Positions 58,930 through 64,000 of a stretch of 64,000 nucleotides of DNA are shown here, in pieces. The notes under the pieces were generated by a model. The model saw only the letters and a list, made by a program, of their open reading frames with translations. It was not told where the DNA came from and did no database searches. Position 1 is the first letter of the stretch. Every line of letters begins with the position of its first letter. Position numbers and translations under genes: made by a program. The DNA is taken from NCBI RefSeq assembly GCF_001591665.1, contig NZ_BCVI01000007.1, positions 19,013 through 83,012 of the forward strand, given 5' to 3'. This stretch comes from Neobacillus soli NBRC 102451 (GTDB lineage: Bacteria; Bacillota; Bacilli; Bacillales; Cytobacillaceae).

Positions 58930-59379
58930 TTATTCGGATATCCATTCATATTGAATATCAGGTAAATTTTCTTCATTTTCATGTCCTCTTCCAATGATTC
59001 CGAATCCATGCCTTTCATAAAATCGTTGTGCGTTTTCATTTACTTCAAATGTGGATAATGTTAATCTCCCACTTGATTGGGCCTTAACTTTATCTAGTAA
59101 TGTTTGGCCTATACCGATTCCTTGATAATCTATATGAATATAGAGTTGGCTTATTTCCCTTTCATTATAGGCAATCATTCCAACTACTTTTTCATCAAGT
59201 AATGCTAAGTCTATTTGAAACTGTTCGGGTAATAGATGATTTAAAAAATAAACGTGATTTTCAAAGCTGTGAATTTCTTTCTGACCAATCGCCTGTTCCT
59301 TACTATCTCGCCACATTTCCACTGTTTGCACAGCGTACATGGGGTAATACTGGGTAATTTTGATTTTACTTTGATTCAC
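58930..59379 (-). CDS. GNAT family N-acetyltransferase
   Basis: 149 aa with motif A LYIHIDYQGIGIGQTLLDKV and motif B TFEVNENAQRFYERHGFGII. N-terminal KITQYYPMYAVQTVEMWRDS is typical for YafP/ElaA-like GNATs. GGGGAGATATTGTT precedes ATG. Fourth GNAT of the window; substrate unknown. Confidence 0.85.
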   Translation of the reverse strand: MNQSKIKITQYYPMYAVQTVEMWRDSKEQAIGQKEIHSFENHVYFLNHLLPEQFQIDLALLDEKVVGMIAYNEREISQLYIHIDYQGIGIGQTLLDKVKAQSSGRLTLSTFEVNENAQRFYERHGFGIIGRGHENEENLPDIQYEWISE

Positions 59380-59747
59380 AACAATATCTCCCCTTTATTT
59401 TTGTAGAATGCTTCATGTTGTTTTCCATTTTTTAAATCGATGAATCCTACCCGTCGCGAGTTTTTCCACTAATTCAGCCACGCATAAAACAAAAAACAAC
59501 ATAATTCTCCTCTTAAACTAAAAAGTTTAATTCAGTTAAGAATCTGCTAAATTTTTTTCTGTTCATAGCATAATTATATTTATGTAGCTCATAAAATAAG
59601 CTTCTTTCTTTTTCTTAATGCAGACTTTGCTTTTTGTCTTTCTAATCAGTCAATTTTATTATAGCTAAAAATCTGCCATTAGTGCTGATAAAAATAAGTT
59701 CACTTTTATTAAAAAAAAGAAAAAATGCTTTTAGGAGGATGAAAAAA
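59380..59747. other. AT-rich gap
   Basis: About 365 nt with weak A/T tracts only; no hairpin, repeat or ribosome-site-supported gene apart from the upstream region of the DUF1232 gene. Confidence 0.5.
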
Positions 59748-60128
59748 TTGGGAGAAACACCAGCTAAGTTAAAGACAAAAGCTAAAAAAATAAAACAGGA
59801 TCTATTTATTTTAGTTGAAGCCTACAAACATCCAAATACACCTTTATATGTTAAATTGTTAGCGATCATTATTGTAGCATACGCATTTAGTCCAATTGAT
59901 TTAATTCCTGATTTTATTCCAGTGCTTGGTTATTTGGATGATATTATCCTTATACCATTAGGAATTACTTTAGTATTGAAATTGATTCCTAAAGATGTAA
60001 TTCAGGAGTGTAGTGAAGTTGCTGAGAAATCAAGCATGTTAAAAAAGAAAAATTGGGTTGCAGGGACAATTATTATACTTTTGTGGGTTGGAATGTTTTC
60101 TTGGATAATTTCAATATTTTTTAGATAA
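59748..60128 (+). CDS. DUF1232 (YkvA-like) membrane protein
   Basis: 126 aa from TTG 59748 (AGGAGG 9 nt upstream). Central DUF1232 signature SPIDLIPDFIPVLGYLDDI flanked by hydrophobic segments (KLLAIIIVAYAF; LIPLGITLVLKLI), then a last helix IIILLWVGMFSWIISIFF. Same domain as the C-terminus of the XRE fusion at 33987. Probably a membrane-associated adaptor; function unknown. Confidence 0.85.
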   Translation: MGETPAKLKTKAKKIKQDLFILVEAYKHPNTPLYVKLLAIIIVAYAFSPIDLIPDFIPVLGYLDDIILIPLGITLVLKLIPKDVIQECSEVAEKSSMLKKKNWVAGTIIILLWVGMFSWIISIFFR

Positions 60129-60179
60129 GAACGGAAAAGAAGGGATTAGATTAATTTACTACACCTGCTATTAGTTCAA

Positions 60180-60204
60180 AAAAAAGCCGCCAGGAAATGG
60201 CAGC
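60180..60204 (-). terminator. Terminator of the RR-HK-sigma operon
   Basis: GCCGCCA / TGGCAGC with one mismatch; minus-strand tail TTTTTTTT. Confidence 0.75.
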
Positions 60205-60242
60205 TAATCTTAAAATTCGAAAACCCTCATTATTCGCTAAGG

Positions 60243-60761
60243 CTAAGCACCAATCTGATCAAGAAATAGTAGTTTAAGTTTTTTCCTTGCTCTGTATATC
60301 CTTGTTTTAACCGTGCAAGGATTTAAATCAAGGACATGGGCAATTTCCTTTTCTTTTAATCCGTGTCCGAGCTTGAGTAGGAGCACGTCCTGATATTCCA
60401 TCGTTAGTTTCCTAATGGCACAATGAACTTGCTCCACTAAATCTCCTGTTTCCACTTCCTCTTCCACGTTTTGCTCCATTACTTTTCCTAGACATTCAAG
60501 CATTTCCTTTTCCATCAGGATCCCTTTCTTTTTCCTTTCAATACGAACAAAATCAATCGCCGTTCTAGTTGCAATCACAGATAGCCAAGCACCCACCTTC
60601 GACTCCTCTTCAATCGTTTCTATTTTTTTCAAAGCTTTTATAAACGTTTCTTGAACGACATCCTCTGCCAACTGCAAATCTCTTGTAATCGAATAACTAA
60701 TATGAAAAAGCCGTTTATAAAACATTCTATATAGTTCCGTAAAATCAATTTCACTCACCAT
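60243..60761 (-). CDS. ECF sigma factor
   Basis: 172 aa. Sigma region 2 (YKRLFHISYSITRDLQLAED, VVQETFIKALKK) and region 4 (LTMEYQDVLLLKLGHGLKEK, EIAHVLDLNPCTVKTRI). No C-terminal extension and no anti-sigma gene nearby. It follows the histidine kinase gene by 21 nt and ends at a terminator, so it belongs to the two-component operon. ATG 60761 has GGGGAGAAGA upstream. Its regulon is unknown. Confidence 0.9.
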   Translation of the reverse strand: MVSEIDFTELYRMFYKRLFHISYSITRDLQLAEDVVQETFIKALKKIETIEEESKVGAWLSVIATRTAIDFVRIERKKKGILMEKEMLECLGKVMEQNVEEEVETGDLVEQVHCAIRKLTMEYQDVLLLKLGHGLKEKEIAHVLDLNPCTVKTRIYRARKKLKLLFLDQIGA

Positions 60762-60782
60762 TCTTCTCCCCTATCCATACCC

Positions 60783-63005
60783 TTACTCCACTAGCCTTAG
60801 AGAAATATTTACTTTAAACAAATCGCCATCCGTTTCAATTTCAAGGCTGCCTTCATGAAGGTCTATGATGGATTGTGCAATGGCAAGTCCCAGCCCGGAG
60901 CCTTCCGTATGCCGTGATGTATCTCCGCGTTTGAACCTTTCAAACAGTTCATCATTATTGTCATTTAATTCATATTTTGAAACATTCTTAAACGTAATCA
61001 CCGCCTGGTCGTTCAGTGTGGATATAGTAATATAGACGCGAGAGTGTTCCAGTGAGTATTTAAGGATATTTCCGATTAGGTTATCAAAGACACGCCATAG
61101 CTTTTGGCCATCAACAAAGGCATAAACGGGCTTCTCAGTGTTTGAAACTCGGAACTGCAGACTGGATTCGGTTATCGTTTCATCATATTCGGCCAGTGCT
61201 TGCTGCAATAGCTGGACAAGGTCCACTCGATCCTTCGTCAATTCCATATTGCCGCTGGCCATTTTTGACACTTCAAATAAGTCCTCAATTAACACCTTTA
61301 ACCGCTTTGATTTCCGATCAATAATCTCAAGATAGGCGGCCCTGTCCTCACTTGACACGTCTTCTGTTTTTAATAACTCGGTATACGTAATGATTGAAGT
61401 TAGCGGTGTCCGCAAATCATGGCTTACATTTGTAATTAGCTCTGTCTTAAGCCGTTCACTCTTCGCCTGCTCGTTCTGTGAGGTTTTAACTCCCTGTTTT
61501 AATACATTGATGTTGTCAGCAAGCACGGTGAGAACCGAATTTCCTGCCACCTGCAGGTTCTCTCCCAGCTTACCCGCAGCCAACTCATTTGTTTTTTCAA
61601 CGATTCTGTTAAAATAACCGATTTTATTGATCAAAATCATCACCATTGGAATCCCAATGACCGCTAGAAGCAGTAGATAAAAGAAAATTAAAATTGGGTG
61701 GATGATAACACTCATGGCGCCTAACCCCAGACCAAATACAATGGCTAAAAGAATAAACAATTGCGTGCCTGTACTTTGATGCAAAAATGCCACTGTTAAG
61801 CTTTCCTTAGTTTTATGAAAAAGCGCACGTATTTTCTTTCCAGCTATATTCAAGAATGCTTTTTCCCATTGCTTTTTAAAATTTGCCCAATCCTTTTTTT
61901 CTCCAGCAAGGAGTTTATACTGTACAAAAGTAAGAGTTAAAAAAAACGTTCCAACAATCAGACTGATTCCTATATCCAAGCCAAAAGTAATTGGATTATC
62001 AATTATGTTAAGAAATTCGTTATTAACAATCATCAATGCGAGAAGGAGTCCAATTCCTGAAATGATGAATAAAATTGTTCTTACATCAATGGGAACCTTT
62101 TTATAATAAGGCCTCCATTTTTCCACGTCTGCTGGGATCTCCATCTTTTTGGAAATAAAGAAGCATAGAATAAGAGCGAGTATTCCAGCCGCGGAATAGA
62201 CCCATAAAATCATTTGCGCATTCTGATAGAAATTGTAATCCTCTATGATAGGACTTGATGTAGAGAGGTGCTTTGGAACAGCAATTTTTCCTTCCAATCT
62301 CCCAGTCGTCGTGGGAAGAAGAGAATCCGCGAGTTCTTCGTATCCTTGAAAACTGTAATGAATCGCATCGTCTCTTGAGATGGTCATATTTTGTACATAC
62401 AGCATATCTTTGGAGTTAATCGTAACTTCTTCTGAGTCTTTCATATTTGTATAGACTTTACCTGTTTCATTGCTCTTAAAATAATAAAGAAACGATTCCT
62501 TATAAGTAGAATTATACATGTCTCTTCTATTATAATATTCTTCTAATTTCTTTTCTTTTTCCTTTATGACCTTCGCCCTGACGTACTCATCGTCCTGATA
62601 ATTTTTCTCAATTTCCTCTATTTTCAAATTCAATTCAGTTGATAGAGCATTCGCCACCACTGTATTGTCTTCATCCATGGCTTTCTGTATTTTTTCTTCA
62701 TACTGCACCTTGGTGTTTTGGGTTTCTTCCGGGTAGTTACCATATTGATTCCGATAATCATCAATCTCGTCATCCGTAACCTTAATCGTCTTTTTTGCTT
62801 CCTCCAATGTTATTTGATTTAGCTCGAACGTGCTTACATACCCAGTGAACTCATCGAGCTTGCTTAGGAAGCCTGTTGTTTTAAAATAGTCACGATAAAC
62901 GTAATCACTGCCATGGGTGAAAAGAGTTAGTAGCCCGCTTAGGCCAACCATAAATAAGAAAGCCCAGACGCAAATCAAGATTCTACTTTTCCATTTTGTA
63001 GCCAA
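60783..63005 (-). CDS. Sensor histidine kinase with long extracellular domain
   Basis: 740 aa: helix near 10-30, a large extracytoplasmic helical region (about 35-260, with EEKIQKAMDEDNTVVANALS and KEKEKKLEEYYNRR), six further helices (265-455), HAMP-like linker, HisKA with His529 (NVSHDLRTPLTS) and an HATPase (NLIGNILKYS, GSGLGLAI). Overlaps the response-regulator gene by 23 nt. Arrangement resembles VanS/YvrG-like envelope sensors. Signal unknown. Confidence 0.88.
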   Translation of the reverse strand: MATKWKSRILICVWAFLFMVGLSGLLTLFTHGSDYVYRDYFKTTGFLSKLDEFTGYVSTFELNQITLEEAKKTIKVTDDEIDDYRNQYGNYPEETQNTKVQYEEKIQKAMDEDNTVVANALSTELNLKIEEIEKNYQDDEYVRAKVIKEKEKKLEEYYNRRDMYNSTYKESFLYYFKSNETGKVYTNMKDSEEVTINSKDMLYVQNMTISRDDAIHYSFQGYEELADSLLPTTTGRLEGKIAVPKHLSTSSPIIEDYNFYQNAQMILWVYSAAGILALILCFFISKKMEIPADVEKWRPYYKKVPIDVRTILFIISGIGLLLALMIVNNEFLNIIDNPITFGLDIGISLIVGTFFLTLTFVQYKLLAGEKKDWANFKKQWEKAFLNIAGKKIRALFHKTKESLTVAFLHQSTGTQLFILLAIVFGLGLGAMSVIIHPILIFFYLLLLAVIGIPMVMILINKIGYFNRIVEKTNELAAGKLGENLQVAGNSVLTVLADNINVLKQGVKTSQNEQAKSERLKTELITNVSHDLRTPLTSIITYTELLKTEDVSSEDRAAYLEIIDRKSKRLKVLIEDLFEVSKMASGNMELTKDRVDLVQLLQQALAEYDETITESSLQFRVSNTEKPVYAFVDGQKLWRVFDNLIGNILKYSLEHSRVYITISTLNDQAVITFKNVSKYELNDNNDELFERFKRGDTSRHTEGSGLGLAIAQSIIDLHEGSLEIETDGDLFKVNISLRLVE

Positions 63006-63675
63006 TGCCCCACACCACCTTTAAATATCTTGGATTTTTCGCATCAATTTCAATTTTTTCACGAATTTTTCGGATGTGGACCGCTACTGTATTTTCTGCG
63101 TTATAGCAAGGCTCTTTCCATACCTTTTCATAGATTTCGTTGATTGAAAATACCCGGCCGGGATTTGTCATCAGCAGTTCCACGATTTTATATTCAATTG
63201 GCGTAAGCTTCACCGGCTCGCTATGGACCGTCACTTCTTTGGCCGATTGATCTAATGTGAGACCATTTAAATTAATTACTTTTTTTATGCCTTCAAACGT
63301 ACCAAAGGTGACATACCTTCTCAGCTGAGATTTCACGCGGGCCACGAGCTCCATCGGATTGAACGGTTTTGTTACATAATCATCCGCTCCCACTTGTAGA
63401 CCTAGTATCTTATCGGTATCTTCACTTTTTGCACTTAAAATAATAATCGGTATGTTTTTCTGTTCACGAATCTTATATGTAGCAGAAATGCCATCCAGCC
63501 TCGGCATCATAATATCTAAAATAATCAGATGGACCGGGTGTTCATTTATTATCTCTAATGCTTCGATCCCATCCTTGGCTTTTAACACGGTAACTCCTTC
63601 ATTTTTTAAATAAATCTCAATGGCGTCCCGTATTTCCTTTTCATCATCAACAACCAGCACAAAGTAATTCTCCAT
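62983..63675 (-). CDS. OmpR/PhoB-family response regulator
   Basis: 230 aa. Receiver with acidic pair DDE, phospho-acceptor Asp in LIILDIMMPRLDG and KPF (YVTKPFNPMELVARV); C-terminal winged helix EVTVHSEPVKLTPIEYKIVE, YNAENTVAVHIRKIREKIE, VWGIGYKM. First gene of the RR-HK-sigma operon. Start ATG 63675 (AGGGGG close by). Upstream lies a tandem 11-bp repeat, its likely binding site. Confidence 0.92.
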   Translation of the reverse strand: MENYFVLVVDDEKEIRDAIEIYLKNEGVTVLKAKDGIEALEIINEHPVHLIILDIMMPRLDGISATYKIREQKNIPIIILSAKSEDTDKILGLQVGADDYVTKPFNPMELVARVKSQLRRYVTFGTFEGIKKVINLNGLTLDQSAKEVTVHSEPVKLTPIEYKIVELLMTNPGRVFSINEIYEKVWKEPCYNAENTVAVHIRKIREKIEIDAKNPRYLKVVWGIGYKMEK

Positions 63676-63745
63676 CTTCCCCCTACTTTCTAGTAGCTCT
63701 ATCATTATCTTAATAGTAAACGGAAAATCTTAACATTCATTTAGA

Positions 63746-63767
63746 GAATTTCTTAAGAATTTCTTAA
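63746..63767. promoter_or_regulatory. Tandem 11-bp direct repeat upstream of the RR operon
   Basis: GAATTTCTTAA twice with no gap (minus strand TTAAGAAATTC x2). One-turn spacing is what OmpR-family dimers bind. A third TTAAGA further down is a possible -35 with GATAAT 18 nt on. Confidence 0.65.
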
Positions 63768-63879
63768 TATTTTTGGAAAAAGTCTTCTAAAATAGAAAAA
63801 TAGGATTATTGTTGTGGATAAGTTGCTGCTGTTTGGAGCAACAAAAGATTAATATGTGGCTTTGACTATGGGGACGACC

Positions 63880-64000
63880 GTTTCATTTACCCTGAAGTCG
63901 AAAATGGTGGACACGCGGGTAATGGAGTGTGGTTTCATTTACCGTAACGAGGAAAATCGAGGACCTTCGGGCAATGGAAGGCGGTTTCATTTACCGTAAT
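63880..64000. repeat. Array 3: 52-bp hairpin repeat, cut by the window edge
   Basis: GTTTCATTTACC starts at 63880, 63932 and 63984, each 52 bp apart. Arms GGGTAATGGA / TTCATTTACC, 7-nt loop, 25-nt spacer. Related to the reverse complement of array 1 (spacer GAGGAAAATCGAGGACC against AAGAGAAAAATTGGACC). Continues beyond the window. Confidence 0.88.

Overview
The window looks like a chromosomal segment of a low-GC, endospore-forming member of the Bacillaceae, probably a Neobacillus/Mesobacillus-like soil Bacillus. The reasons are strong AGGAGG-type ribosome binding sites, frequent TTG/GTG starts, an ilvA T-box leader, and a gene set shared with Bacillus subtilis: opuA, yeeI, ilvA, bpr, ytaF, splAB, yugN-yuzA, uvsE, hemQ, ywhH-like. 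Spore-related genes are present (splAB, ytaF, a Cys-rich coat-like gene behind a SigK-type promoter). No rRNA, tRNA, prophage, transposase or CRISPR array was seen.

Layout. 1-5.5 kb: an ECF sigma gene broken by an in-frame amber codon with a partial downstream gene (probably anti-sigma), a SET-domain gene, small unknown genes, a glyoxalase-type remnant, YbaK/YwhH-like deacylase, SUKH protein, DUF1992 protein and an EamA exporter. 5.6-9.5 kb: glycine betaine transporter opuAA-AB-AC with a divergent GbsR/OpuAR-type regulator. 9.5-12.2 kb: yeeI and T-box-controlled ilvA. 12.3-22.7 kb: GNAT, cupin, two tandem M20 amidohydrolases with an MFS transporter, a FUSC exporter, a second MFS pump and an orphan sporulation-type histidine kinase. 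22.9-28 kb: the large protease bpr and a coat-like gene. 28-37.7 kb: alpha/beta hydrolase, small unknown genes, HExxH membrane protein, ACR3 remnant, FtsW/RodA paralogue, LCP ligase, XRE-DUF1232 fusion, ytaF, transglutaminase-like protein. 38-47.8 kb: TetM-like GTPase, PadR/HAAS pair, TerC, two MFS pumps, GIY-YIG and DUF2087 proteins. 48-55.9 kb: a UV-repair neighbourhood (splAB, uvsE and a uvsE remnant) and hemQ with Fur and Fnr/Rex-like sites. 55.9-64 kb: GNATs, lipoproteins, DUF1232, and an operon of response regulator, histidine kinase and ECF sigma factor.

The most unusual content is non-coding. Three separate tandem arrays (about 40.0, 45.0 and 63.9 kb) all have a 52-bp period and the same plan: two 10-nt inverted arms around a 7-nt loop, then a 25-nt spacer. 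The arm sequences differ between arrays while mostly staying complementary. A solo copy lies next to the ilvA leader. A second dispersed element, core TGGTGCCTGACACCA, occurs at seven loci in gaps between genes, once as a head-to-head pair forming an 18-bp terminator stem; two of its copies sit directly beside 52-bp-type repeats.

Gene starts were chosen from ribosome-binding-site spacing and family length, so several differ from the longest open frame. No database search was possible; family calls rest on recognised motifs.
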